Shown: piece after piece, positions 18,476 through 26,060 of the stretch
Layout: each line of letters opens with the position of its first letter
Position numbering within the stretch: position 1 is the first letter of the stretch
Source: Acinetobacter guerrae
GTDB lineage: Bacteria; Pseudomonadota; Gammaproteobacteria; Pseudomonadales; Moraxellaceae
NCBI RefSeq assembly: GCF_009372255.1
Contig: NZ_LXGN01000009.1
Coordinates: 1 to 47,652 of the forward strand
Reading direction: 5' to 3'
DNA length: 47,652 bases
Made by a program: the position numbers and the translations under genes
The notes under the pieces: generated by a model
Database searches by the model: none
Told to the model about the DNA's origin: nothing
The model's input: only the letters and a program-made list of their open reading frames with translations

Positions 18476-18862
18476 TTAACTGACCTTTTTCTTGACAATA
18501 ATAGGACAGTTTTTAAATTGTGCAGCCTGAACAATCGCTTCCTGTTGACCTAGAACTCGTGAAAGTTCTGTATTTTTCGTATCTGAAGATTGACCCATAT
18601 TGACTGAGACAGTTGGACCAAAGCCCCATCCGCCACGTCCCCATCCACCACCAAGCCCAACACCTACACCCACACCTGTCCGTTTTGGTGTTTGTACGCC
18701 ATTTTCGATATAGAGCTGAATACGATTATATTCACTTTGCAATTGTTGGCAGTTGAATGACTGATATTGGGCAGGAGACACATAGGTTGGTTTAACCGTT
18801 GTGGCACAGGCACTCAGCAAGATACTCAGTGCAGCAAGAGGAATAAAATATAAGCCTTTCAT
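18476..18862 (-). CDS. Small Gly-rich lipoprotein of unknown function
   Basis: 128 residues from the ATG at 18862 (MKGLYFIPLAAL), chosen because GAGAA lies just upstream. The longer frame to 18898 would overlap parA. The signal peptide ends in a lipobox (ILLSAC, lipidated Cys at residue 18). The mature part has a QSFNCQQLQSEYNRI helix, a striking Gly/Trp stretch (GVGVGVGLGGGWGRGGWGFG), then a coiled segment SRVLGQQEAIVQAAQFKNC. The two cysteines flanking the Gly stretch could form a disulfide. It lies 13 bp after parA on the same strand. No function assigned. Confidence 0.75.
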   Translation of the reverse strand: MKGLYFIPLAALSILLSACATTVKPTYVSPAQYQSFNCQQLQSEYNRIQLYIENGVQTPKRTGVGVGVGLGGGWGRGGWGFGPTVSVNMGQSSDTKNTELSRVLGQQEAIVQAAQFKNCPIIVKKKVS

Positions 18863-18875
18863 CGCTTTTCTCAAA

Positions 18876-19712
18876 TTATGTCGGTTCAATTTCTGCAAAC
18901 AGAGTCTGATACGCTTGTGTCAGTTTATGCTCTGGTGACAAATAAACCAATGGTAAATTTTTCTGATGTGATTCTTTCATTAAAATCGAAGGCGGCAACA
19001 TGCTATTTAATACGGGCAAACCTTCATCTTTTAACTGTTGTACCACTTCTCTTGGCAATTTTGCCTGTGCCTGAAACTGATTGACCACAATGCCTTCAAT
19101 TTCCAGACCATTATTATGATCATCTTGGGTTTCGATCACATTTTCAATCAAAGTTTGTAACGCACGTTTAGAAAAAACATCGCAGTCAAACGGAATCAAT
19201 ACACGATCGGCGGCAATGAGCGCCGACAAAGTAAAGAAATTAAATGCAGGCGGCGTATCAATATAAATTCGATCATACTGACTGCTAAGCTGTTGTAAAG
19301 AATCGCGTAATTTATAAATCTTATGTTTGGACTCGAGTGCATGTTCCAATGTACCAAGCGTTGGGCTAGCTGGAATCACATCCAATTTGGGAAACGCAGT
19401 ACGATGCACATAACTATCCAAACCTTTAGACCGTGATTTTAAAATTGAACCAATAGCATTGCCAATTAAGCCTTTTTGCTGATGATTGCCTAGTACATCG
19501 TCAAAAAAGTTTTCAATATTCGGTTCTAAGGCATTTTTATCTGTAGAGTACGTTGCCTGTTCACCTAAAAGGTATTGACTAGAATTGGCCTGTGGATCTA
19601 AATCAATGACCAGTGTCCTTAAATTTTGCTGGGCACTGATTGCTGCCAGATTCACGGTGATACTTGATTTTCCTACACCACCTTTTTGGTTAAATACCAC
19701 CCGTGTAAACAT
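18876..19712 (-). CDS. ParA-family ATPase, orphan (no ParB partner)
   Basis: 278 residues of the Walker-type ParA/MinD fold: the deviant Walker A KGGVGKSS at residues 10-17 with the signature Lys, LRTLVIDLDPQANSSQYLLG, and Walker B-like IYIDTPPAFNFFTLSALIAAD. It lacks an N-terminal helix-turn-helix, like chromosomal Soj-type or orphan positioning ATPases. No parB gene or parS-like array is adjacent. The downstream neighbour is the Gly-rich lipoprotein. A role in positioning some protein cargo is inferred from the family. Confidence 0.88.
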   Translation of the reverse strand: MFTRVVFNQKGGVGKSSITVNLAAISAQQNLRTLVIDLDPQANSSQYLLGEQATYSTDKNALEPNIENFFDDVLGNHQQKGLIGNAIGSILKSRSKGLDSYVHRTAFPKLDVIPASPTLGTLEHALESKHKIYKLRDSLQQLSSQYDRIYIDTPPAFNFFTLSALIAADRVLIPFDCDVFSKRALQTLIENVIETQDDHNNGLEIEGIVVNQFQAQAKLPREVVQQLKDEGLPVLNSMLPPSILMKESHQKNLPLVYLSPEHKLTQAYQTLFAEIEPT

Positions 19713-19792
19713 GCGTCCCTCATCGAATATTTTTTAAACTTGCTTACAGTTTAACCTAGCATATCGATATCAATGCAAAGAATGTCAAACAA

Positions 19793-20185
19793 TTAACCAA
19801 AAACTGGTTTTATCATGACCAATCCTAATACTGCAACAAATGCCACACCACCAATGATCAAGCCCGCGCGACGCTGCACCAATAAAATAGATTGATCCTT
19901 TTTAAATGCTTTAACTAGGGATGAAAGCATCACTACAAATAGAATGATTTTGGCATAAAACCAAGGCTGTATTTGAAATTGATTGAAGTACAGCAGAACA
20001 ACGCCTGAAATGACAAGCACAGTTAACCCTAGATGTTGCAGAGCGATCCATAATTTCTTTGTCGCAGGAGACTCAGACTGATCAGGCTTAGTCATCCATA
20101 AAGGCTTAGAGCGAATGAGCACTGCTATCGCTACCAGTGCTAACGCGATAAGGTGAATGGTAACGACGAATAAATGTTTATCCAT
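19793..20185 (-). CDS. SirB2-like small membrane protein
   Basis: 130 residues with four predicted membrane helices (about 5-24, 48-66, 74-92, 107-127). The spacing and the sequence around LWIALQHLGLTVLVISGVVLL and WFYAKIILFVVMLSSLVKAF resemble the SirB/SirB2 family, of unknown biochemical function. It follows the BolA gene by 22 bp on the same strand, so the two are probably co-transcribed. Confidence 0.65.
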   Translation of the reverse strand: MDKHLFVVTIHLIALALVAIAVLIRSKPLWMTKPDQSESPATKKLWIALQHLGLTVLVISGVVLLYFNQFQIQPWFYAKIILFVVMLSSLVKAFKKDQSILLVQRRAGLIIGGVAFVAVLGLVMIKPVFG

Positions 20186-20207
20186 TTAGCTAAATCTATC
20201 GGGTTAA

Positions 20208-20516
20208 TTAATTTTTTGGTGCATGCGCACATTCAGGACTATCTGGTGCTTGTCCTTGCCATTCATCTGGCGTATAGGCATTAATTGCCAAAGCATGAAT
20301 TTTACCAGGACTCATTAAGTCAGTTGCTACCGCATAGACTTTTTGGTGCCGTTGTACCAACCGTAGCCCCTCAAAAATCGGACTCACCACAGCCACTTTA
20401 AAATGACTTTCTTTACCTGGAAAGTAGCCTCCGTGACCCGAAGACTCATTGATTACTTCAAGATGCGTAGGTTGCAAGGTATTTAAACGTTCAACCAATT
20501 GTTGTTGCAAAGCCAT
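20208..20516 (-). CDS. BolA family protein
   Basis: 102 residues from the ATG at 20516, supported by AGGTGG 7 bp upstream. The open frame to 20603 adds unrelated residues. BolA features: ALQQQLVERLNTLQPTHLEVINESSGHGGYFPG, then HFKVAVVSPIFEGLRLVQRHQKVYAV, and the C-terminal SPGKIHALAINAYTPDEW. The conserved His of the HALA-like motif is present. BolA proteins partner with monothiol glutaredoxins in Fe-S/iron regulation or act as DNA-binding morphogenes. Which branch this is cannot be settled here. Confidence 0.9.
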   Translation of the reverse strand: MALQQQLVERLNTLQPTHLEVINESSGHGGYFPGKESHFKVAVVSPIFEGLRLVQRHQKVYAVATDLMSPGKIHALAINAYTPDEWQGQAPDSPECAHAPKN

Positions 20517-20681
20517 GATCAGCCACCTATTCGCATAGAAAGATGGATAGAAGTATAACGTGCCTGCAGTCAAAACGTAGAAAAACACATCATAAAGTGA
20601 CACAAACTGAGTAACTCAAACCCTAAGGCAACAAATATGATTTTATTTTATGCAATCAACAGCATTATTTGCATAAAGTGG

Positions 20682-20709
20682 TTGACCCTTGATTTGCTTA
20701 ATGTATTAT
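20682..20709 (+). promoter_or_regulatory. Promoter of the tRNA-Gly pair
   Basis: TTGACC (-35, 20682-20687) and TATTAT (-10, 20704-20709) separated by 16 bp, ending 9 bp before the first tRNA. This is close to the sigma-70 consensus. Confidence 0.65.
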
Positions 20710-20718
20710 AAGCGGCAC

Positions 20719-20794
<76 letters not shown>

Positions 20795-20838
20795 GATTGT
20801 TTTTAGTGAAAGTTTTTTATAAAACTGCTCAAATATTT

Positions 20839-20914
<76 letters not shown>

Positions 20915-20921
20915 TATTTTG

Positions 20922-20951
20922 AAAAGCCTCAATCAAATGATTGGGGCTTTT
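20922..20951 (+). terminator. Terminator of the tRNA-Gly transcript
   Basis: Stem AAAAGCCTCAATCA / TGATTGGGGCTTTT (one G-T pair) followed by TTCTTTTTG, 8 bp after the second tRNA CCA end. Confidence 0.85.
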
Positions 20952-21063
20952 TCTTTTTGATTTATATGGTTTTTTCTTATTATTAAGGTCACAACTATAG
21001 TTATAGCATCTACTTCATTAAACCATGCTAAAAAATATTTGTGACCAAGATGTGACCAAAACA

Positions 21064-21195
21064 CTATTCAACAACATGATTTTCATTAATATTTTTAAAA
21101 ACCAATAAATCTCCCACCTCTACGTTAAGAGCAATACAAATCTTATCAATAGTTTCAAAATCTATTCGAGCAGATTCATCAGACAATTGACAAGT
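21064..21195 (-). pseudogene. 3' fragment of a phage-type XRE repressor gene
   Basis: The minus strand encodes about 43 residues ending in a stop at 21064-21066: CQLSDESARIDFETIDKICI, then ALNVEVGDLLVFKNINENHV. This is the typical C-terminal half of a Cro/C1-type helix-turn-helix protein (RIDFETIDKICIALNVEVGDLL). The N-terminal half is gone: the frame runs into a stop codon where the dnaC-like fragment begins. Supports a deleted prophage beside the tRNA genes. Confidence 0.7.
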
Positions 21196-21429
21196 TTTGA
21201 TTTACTGGTCATTGATGAATACAGTCTTCATGATCGCCATGAGAAGCGTCTAGAAATGGTACACAAAGTTTTATACAGCCGTTATGATCAAATGAAATCG
21301 ATCCTCCTCATTTCAAACTTTTCTCCCTTACAATTAGAAAAAGATTTAGGGGGCAGACTTTGGTCAAGGCTTCATGAAAGTGGTTTGATGATTGTACCGT
21401 GCTATTGGGATGATTATCGAAAACGTTAA
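21187..21429 (+). pseudogene. 3' fragment of a phage dnaC-like helicase-loader gene
   Basis: Encodes the C-terminal roughly 80 residues of a DnaC/IstB-type AAA+ protein: the Walker B FDLLVIDEYSLHDRHEKR, a sensor region KSILLISNFSPLQLEK, then LGGRLWSRLHESGLMIVPCY and WDDYRKR at the end. No Walker A or N-terminal domain remains. A TTG codon opens the frame, but this is a truncation point, not a start. It abuts the repressor fragment head-on, so an internal deletion removed everything between the two genes. Confidence 0.72.
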
Positions 21430-21446
21430 AAAGATCACTCATAAAT

Positions 21447-21485
21447 AGAAAGTGTCCGCTATCGTAGCTGTTAAGCGGACTTTCT
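21447..21485 (+). terminator. Inverted repeat after the dnaC-like fragment
   Basis: AGAAAGTGTCCGCT and AGCGGACTTTCT pair with a 2-nt bulge around a 13-nt loop, 17 bp downstream of the fragment's stop codon. It may be an old phage terminator; no long T-run follows. Confidence 0.35.
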
Positions 21486-21560
21486 AATCAGGGTTTACAA
21501 TACTAACTCCTTATAAGCGGTATTATGTTAATTTTAGAAAAACTTTAAAGAACCAAAAAT

Positions 21561-21986
21561 ATGTGTAAATGCCAATCTGTAGGTAGCTTTTTTGTATGTC
21601 CTACTAGCTTTTCAGATATTTTCAGTCATAACTTCGATATGAAATATAAGTTTCCTCAGTACTTTATTGAGGAGTCTCCATGTGAGGAAGTCCAACCAGA
21701 GTTTTACTATGGTGAATTCTATTATGCTTGTACTGAGTGTAAGCAATCTTGGTATTTTGAGTGTTATCCAGAAACACCAACAGGCCCAATTTTTGGAATT
21801 AAAATTCCAGATATGAGCCAAGTATTAAGCCAAAATCAAATAAACAGTATTAAACAATTCTTAGTTGTTTTAGCTCATGAAGGCTTTTCAGAAAATAAGT
21901 GTATTCATAAAGGATGTATGGACTATTCACTTAATGGAATTAAAGTATGTCCAAATCATTTTGGTTATAAATTTAGTCCCAATTAA
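21561..21986 (+). CDS. Orphan Cys-rich small protein, function unknown
   Basis: 141 residues that I do not recognise. Cysteines are arranged in pairs suggestive of zinc binding: CKC at 2-4, a lone C13, CTEC at about 56-59 followed by W and FEC, then CIHKGC and VCPNH near the C-terminus (about 114-135). The middle is rich in Tyr, Phe and Trp (EFYYGEFYYACTECKQSWYF), and a predicted helix MSQVLSQNQINSIKQFLVVL separates two Cys clusters. No signal peptide. It is flanked by a prophage scar and hicAB, so it is probably acquired. An immunity, defence or phage-derived role is possible but only positional. Confidence 0.6.
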   Translation: MCKCQSVGSFFVCPTSFSDIFSHNFDMKYKFPQYFIEESPCEEVQPEFYYGEFYYACTECKQSWYFECYPETPTGPIFGIKIPDMSQVLSQNQINSIKQFLVVLAHEGFSENKCIHKGCMDYSLNGIKVCPNHFGYKFSPN

Positions 21987-22022
21987 AAGATCCATTTAAC
22001 ATACTGGCGCTTATACGGAATC

Positions 22023-22073
22023 GCAACTAATTATAGTTGCAATTCTTATTTAAAAGTAACTATACTTAGTTGC
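22023..22073. promoter_or_regulatory. hicAB promoter with twin palindromic operators
   Basis: Two copies of a 7-4-7 palindrome: GCAACTA-ATTA-TAGTTGC (22023-22040, perfect) and GTAACTA-TACT-TAGTTGC (22056-22073, one mismatch), exactly 33 bp apart (about three helical turns). The promoter elements TTGCAA (22037-22042) and TATACT (22061-22066), 18 bp apart, are overlapped by operators 1 and 2 respectively. This is the layout expected for HicB autorepression. Confidence 0.72.
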
Positions 22074-22093
22074 AACAGTAGTAGAGCTAAAGT

Positions 22094-22341
22094 ATGGGTA
22101 AAACGGAAAAGTTACTGGAAAAATTTGGAAATTCAAAAAATACATTTCCGTATAAAGATTTAGTCGTTTTACTGAATCAGCTCGGTTATGAAAAATTTGA
22201 AATGGCAGGCTCTCGTGTCCGTTTTTTAATACGAAAACTGAACACATGATTTTACTGCACAGACCACACCCTGAAAATGAAATCAAAGGTGGGGCTTTGA
22301 AAGCTGTAAAACAGGCACTCAAGCAGGAGGGATTTTTATGA
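22094..22341 (+). pseudogene. hicA: HicA mRNA-interferase toxin, frameshifted
   Basis: HicA toxins are small double-stranded-RNA-binding-fold RNases that cleave mRNA. The frame from ATG 22094 reads MGKTEKLLEKFGNSKNTFPY, then KDLVVLLNQLGYEKFEMAGS and RVRF, and stops after 52 residues. The family's C-terminal block, MILLHRPHPENEIKGGALKA followed by VKQALKQEGFL, continues in another frame and ends at 22341. Restoring one T in the T6 run at 22222-22227 joins the two into an 82-residue HicA of normal length. The gene overlaps hicB by 4 bp. As sequenced the toxin lacks its HRPHP motif and should be inactive. Confidence 0.85.
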
Positions 22342-22673
22342 GCTATTTAAAATACAAAGGCTATCTAGGTACAATTGAACCGGATCTTGAAACAGGTGAG
22401 TTATTTGGAAAGCTTGCATTTATCCGTGATCTCATCACCTATGAAGCAGAAACATTAAAAGTTCTTGAACAAGCTTTTCAGGCATCTGTCGATGGATATT
22501 TAGAGTCTTGTGCTGAATTAGGTAAAAAACCCGATCAGCCATTCAAAGGCACATTTAATGTCCGTATTAGTCCTGAGTTACACCGTAAAGCTGTTTTAGC
22601 ATCAAGTGATAATTCTCTTAATGCTTTTGTAAGCGATGCGATTCAAGAAAAATTAATGCGTTTAGGTGTTTAA
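22338..22673 (+). CDS. hicB: HicB antitoxin
   Basis: 111 residues, intact. The N-terminal partial RNase H-like HicB fold is visible (YKGYLGTIEPDLETGELFGK, LAFIRDLITYEAETLKVLEQ, then AFQASVDGYLESCAELGKKP), and the C-terminal ribbon-helix-helix/Arc-like domain is FKGTFNVRISPELHRKAVLA then SSDNSLNAFVSDAIQEKLM. The first part should bind HicA and the second DNA, repressing the operon through the twin operators upstream. Its start codon overlaps the hicA stop (ATGA), preceded by GGAGG inside hicA. Confidence 0.92.
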   Translation: MSYLKYKGYLGTIEPDLETGELFGKLAFIRDLITYEAETLKVLEQAFQASVDGYLESCAELGKKPDQPFKGTFNVRISPELHRKAVLASSDNSLNAFVSDAIQEKLMRLGV

Positions 22674-22716
22674 TTTATTGAAGCCCAGATCGACACCGAA
22701 AATTGAAAAATTTAGT

Positions 22717-22745
22717 AAAAAAGGGAGCTTAAAACTCCCTTTTTT
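22717..22745 (+). terminator. Intrinsic terminator of hicAB
   Basis: An 11-bp perfect stem (AAAAAAGGGAG / CTCCCTTTTTT, 7-nt loop) ending in six T, 43 bp after the hicB stop. Confidence 0.85.
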
Positions 22746-22759
22746 GTGTTATTCCCAAG

Positions 22760-22987
22760 TAGAAATGTCCTACCTAATAACTAAATAGAAATGTCCTATA
22801 CAGGCATTTCCAAGTCAAGTACAGGATTTAGATTTCGTTGTTGAATAGCTGTTTTCTGTGCACGTCTTCTTGGCATAGATTGTGATCGATTTCGTTGGTT
22901 TTGCTGTTCTAATAATTCATGCTGTTGCTGAATATGTGCCAGTACAGAACCCAATCGTTTATTCTCAACAGGAGCAGTCCACACCAT
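22760..22987 (-). mobile_element. Truncated end of an insertion sequence (transposase C-terminus)
   Basis: Two direct copies of the 13-mer TAGAAATGTCCTA lie at 22760-22772 and 22786-22798, 26 bp apart; the second overlaps the stop codon of a minus-strand frame of about 63 codons (22796-22987). That frame reads MVWTAPVENKRLGSVLAHIQ, then QQHELLEQQNQRNRSQSMPR, with a basic Arg-rich tail, and looks like the C-terminus of a DDE transposase. Repeated short motifs at the end are typical of IS21-like elements, but the family is not certain. The rest of the element is missing. Confidence 0.45.
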
Positions 22988-23189
22988 ACAACCAAAATGA
23001 AATTTACCAATTAGTCAAAATAACATTCTTCAAAATATTTATGTCAGTTATTATTGAATATTGACGATTTTTAAAGTGACCCACTGTTTATTACATTACT
23101 CTACTTTGTATGCCACGCCTAAACATCAATATTATAACTACTTGTTTTAAATATATTTAATATCATATCATTTATGTCGGTGACTGTTA

Positions 23190-24071
23190 CTAAGGTTTGG
23201 AGTTAATTAATCTTTCTTGTAAAAAATCAATAAAAACTCGAACTTTTGCTGGCAGTAAACGAGTTTCTGTTAAAGCATAGACAGGTAAAACATCACCTTG
23301 CCATTCAGACAGAATGGGCACCAAAACCCCATCTTTGAGGTCATCTTGCACCACCTCATAAGGGGTAAATAAAATGCCTTGACCAAGGATAGCTAACTTT
23401 CGTGTCATACCAACATTATTCAACATGAATCTTGCACCAATCTTTACTTCAACCATTTCTCCAGATCGATAGAGTTTCCAGTGCGTATTGTTTGCAAAGC
23501 TCAAACATTCATGATGAACGAGATCATTTGGATGTTCAGGAATACTATGTTGTTCAAGGTATTTTGGCGATGCAAAAAGTTGCCCTCTAAATTGCATTAA
23601 TTTTTGTGCTATTAAATTGGAATCAGGCGGATTTCCCATACGAATTGCGACATCAATATTCTGAGCTACGAGATCTGCCAATTTGGGTGTGAGATCAATT
23701 TCAAAATTTATTCCTGAATAAAGCTCTGAAAACTCAACCAATAAGGAAGTTAAAAAGATCGTTCCAAAATCGACAGGCAATGAAACCCTTAATGTTCCAC
23801 TTGGTTTAGAAAGCATTTCACCCAATTGTTCATGAGCGAGTTTAGCTTCACCAACAATTCGTTTACAGCGTTCAAAGTAAATCTGACCTGCCTCTGTTAA
23901 TTCAACTTTTCTTGTTGTTCGGTGCAATAAACGTAAACCAATTGCTTTCTCTAAATGGCTGATTCTTCTTGAAAGTGTTGAGCTTGGCATATCCAAATTT
24001 TCTGCTGCTTGTCTAAAACTCATCACTTTACAAACTTCAACAAATAACGCCATGTCATTCAAAAGTTCCAC
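23190..24071 (-). CDS. LysR-family transcriptional regulator
   Basis: 293 residues. The N-terminal winged helix-turn-helix is canonical: FRQAAENLDMPSSTLSRRIS then HLEKAIGLRLLHRTTRKVEL. The substrate-binding domain (about 90-290) follows the periplasmic-binding fold and ends with LPAKVRVFIDFLQERLI, a subgroup (AaeR/CrgA-like) ending. Divergent from the old yellow enzyme operon 153 bp away, the likely target. A short inverted repeat CTTCA-N6-TGAAG lies at 24177-24192 near the target start. Inducer unknown; electrophilic quinone or enone stress would fit the neighbours. Confidence 0.9.
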   Translation of the reverse strand: MELLNDMALFVEVCKVMSFRQAAENLDMPSSTLSRRISHLEKAIGLRLLHRTTRKVELTEAGQIYFERCKRIVGEAKLAHEQLGEMLSKPSGTLRVSLPVDFGTIFLTSLLVEFSELYSGINFEIDLTPKLADLVAQNIDVAIRMGNPPDSNLIAQKLMQFRGQLFASPKYLEQHSIPEHPNDLVHHECLSFANNTHWKLYRSGEMVEVKIGARFMLNNVGMTRKLAILGQGILFTPYEVVQDDLKDGVLVPILSEWQGDVLPVYALTETRLLPAKVRVFIDFLQERLINSKP

Positions 24072-24224
24072 TCTTTATTATTCCATTTATGCATTAATCA
24101 TTTTCATTTTAACGTATTTATCCCTTTTTTAAATTAATTAATACTGTTCAACATCTAGCAGTTACTACAAAGCAGCCTTCATGTAATTGAAGCTGATTGT
24201 TAAAAATTAGAGGAAATGCAGAAC

Positions 24225-25289
24225 ATGAACAAAGTATTCGAATTAGCACAGCTTGGACGTTATACCTTAAGCAATCATCTTGTTATGGCTCCGATGACGC
24301 GCTCACGTGCCCAACAAGATGGTACACCAGGTGAACTTTCAGCAGAATATTATGCACAACGGGCAAGCGTTGGCTTAATTATTACAGAGGGCGCTCAACC
24401 CTCAGATGATGGCCAAGGTTATCTCACTACACCTGGAATTTATACCGATGCGCATATCCAAGGTTGGAAGAAAACCATTGATGCTGTTCATGCAAAAGGT
24501 GGACATATTTTCATCCAATTAATGCATGCAGGTCGTATGTCACATCCAGATAACACTCCTCATCATCGTTTAGGTGTTGCCCCATCGGCGATTCCACCGA
24601 AAACAGGAATGTTTACCGCTACAGGAATGCAAGATATTCCTACACCTAAAGCCTTAACCATTGAAGAAATTAAGCAAACAATTCAAGACTTTAAACATGC
24701 GGCTAAATCTGCAATTCAAGCTGGCGCAGATGGTATCGAGATTCATGGTGCAAATGCCTATTTAATTCAGCAGTTTCTAGCACCAAGTGCCAATACTCGT
24801 ACCGATGAATATGGCGGTTCAATCGAAAATCGTGCTCGCTTTGCCATTGAAGTCGCAACGGCTATAGCCGAAGAAATTGGTGCAGATCGCACAGGTATTC
24901 GCCTATCACCAGGAACACATTTATGGGGAATTGACGAAGGTAAAGAAGGGCCAGAATTATATCGTTATTTAGTTAAGGAACTTAATACTTTAGGACTTGT
25001 TTATGTGCATGTAATGCATCAAGGCAATGAAGAACTTTTATCTGATATTCGCAATCTTTGGACGCAAACACTCATTGTTAACCGCCCAAATCATCCACGA
25101 GAAAATATTGGACATGATCTTGAAAGTGGTTTAGCCGATTTGGAAGCCTATGGACAAATGGTATTAGCCAATCCCGATTTTATAGAGCGTTTAAAAGTCA
25201 ATGCTCCAATGAATGAAGCAGATCGCATGACGTTCTTTGGTGGCACAGAGAAAGGTTATACCGATTACCCAATGCTCAACCAAGCATAA
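24225..25289 (+). CDS. Alkene reductase, old yellow enzyme family (NemA-like)
   Basis: 354 residues from the ATG at 24225; the ATG at 24216 is too close to the AGAGGA ribosome binding site (24209-24214). An FMN-dependent TIM barrel reducing electrophilic alkenes and nitro compounds with NADPH. Signatures: MAPMTRSRAQQDGTPGELSA near the N-terminus, HAGRMSHPDN, the catalytic His-Asn pair in IEIHGANAYLIQQFLAPSAN and the TRTDEYGGSIENRARF phosphate site. It starts a three-gene run with pirin and a YcaC-like hydrolase, divergent from LysR. Confidence 0.92.
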   Translation: MNKVFELAQLGRYTLSNHLVMAPMTRSRAQQDGTPGELSAEYYAQRASVGLIITEGAQPSDDGQGYLTTPGIYTDAHIQGWKKTIDAVHAKGGHIFIQLMHAGRMSHPDNTPHHRLGVAPSAIPPKTGMFTATGMQDIPTPKALTIEEIKQTIQDFKHAAKSAIQAGADGIEIHGANAYLIQQFLAPSANTRTDEYGGSIENRARFAIEVATAIAEEIGADRTGIRLSPGTHLWGIDEGKEGPELYRYLVKELNTLGLVYVHVMHQGNEELLSDIRNLWTQTLIVNRPNHPRENIGHDLESGLADLEAYGQMVLANPDFIERLKVNAPMNEADRMTFFGGTEKGYTDYPMLNQA

Positions 25290-25317
25290 AGTAATTCAAC
25301 TGAATGGAGGGAATATC

Positions 25318-26046
25318 ATGTTTGAAATCTTGTCACTTGAACGCATTAATATTGGTAGCCAATTTAGAGCGTATGGATTAAGAGGCAGCTACCACTCAAC
25401 CAACCCTTTCATTGGTGTTGATCATGCTTGGATGAGTGGCCCTACCTTTGCGCCTCATTCACATCAAGGCTTTTCAGCAATTTCATATTTATTCCTCGAT
25501 TCAGAAACAGGAATTAATAATCGTGACTCAATTGGAACCCGAAATCTGATCAAACCAGGAGGCTTACATTGGACCACAGCAGGTAAAGGAATCGTACATG
25601 AAGAGGTTCCAGCTGAAGCAGGAAAGACCGTACATTCTTTACAGATTTTTATTAACTTGCCATCACAATTAAGAGAAGCAGCACCAGATTATCTGCTTCT
25701 TGAAGCTGAAGATGTTCCTACAGTACATCGAGAAGGGGTCAAGGTTCGTGTGCCTTTAGGACATTTTGAAAATGTACAATCCCCTCTTCGCCCGCCCACT
25801 GAAGTCACCATGTTGGATATTAGCTTAGAACCCAAAACAGAACTTGTTTTAACTTTACCACCTGAACATTCTGGCTTTCTTTTAACGATCTATGGAGAAG
25901 TAACTATAGATGATCAACCCTTTAAGCTTGATGAGTTACATGTTCCTATTTTTAAAGAAAAAGCAGTCACTCAACATATCGCTTTAAAAGCTCTCGAACG
26001 AGGAGCCAAACTCGTTTTTTTTAGTGCTAAACCATTATCAAATTAA
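25318..26046 (+). CDS. Pirin family protein (second copy)
   Basis: 242 residues from the ATG at 25318, which has GGAGG 7 bp upstream; the longer open frame from 25237 overlaps the upstream gene. Cupin metal residues are in PHSHQGFSAISYLF and the AGKGIVHEEVP (His-x-Glu) motif, matching pirin. It is shorter and divergent from the pirin at 9480. It sits 28 bp after the alkene reductase and 14 bp before the YcaC-like gene, so it is probably co-transcribed with both. Confidence 0.88.
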   Translation: MFEILSLERINIGSQFRAYGLRGSYHSTNPFIGVDHAWMSGPTFAPHSHQGFSAISYLFLDSETGINNRDSIGTRNLIKPGGLHWTTAGKGIVHEEVPAEAGKTVHSLQIFINLPSQLREAAPDYLLLEAEDVPTVHREGVKVRVPLGHFENVQSPLRPPTEVTMLDISLEPKTELVLTLPPEHSGFLLTIYGEVTIDDQPFKLDELHVPIFKEKAVTQHIALKALERGAKLVFFSAKPLSN

Positions 26047-26060
26047 TTAAGGACACTCAA

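Noticed and set aside
20915..23100. Search for a direct repeat of the tRNA-Gly 3' end (attR)
   Set aside because: No copy of the GTTTCCCGCTCCA end was seen downstream, so an attachment-site boundary cannot be claimed.
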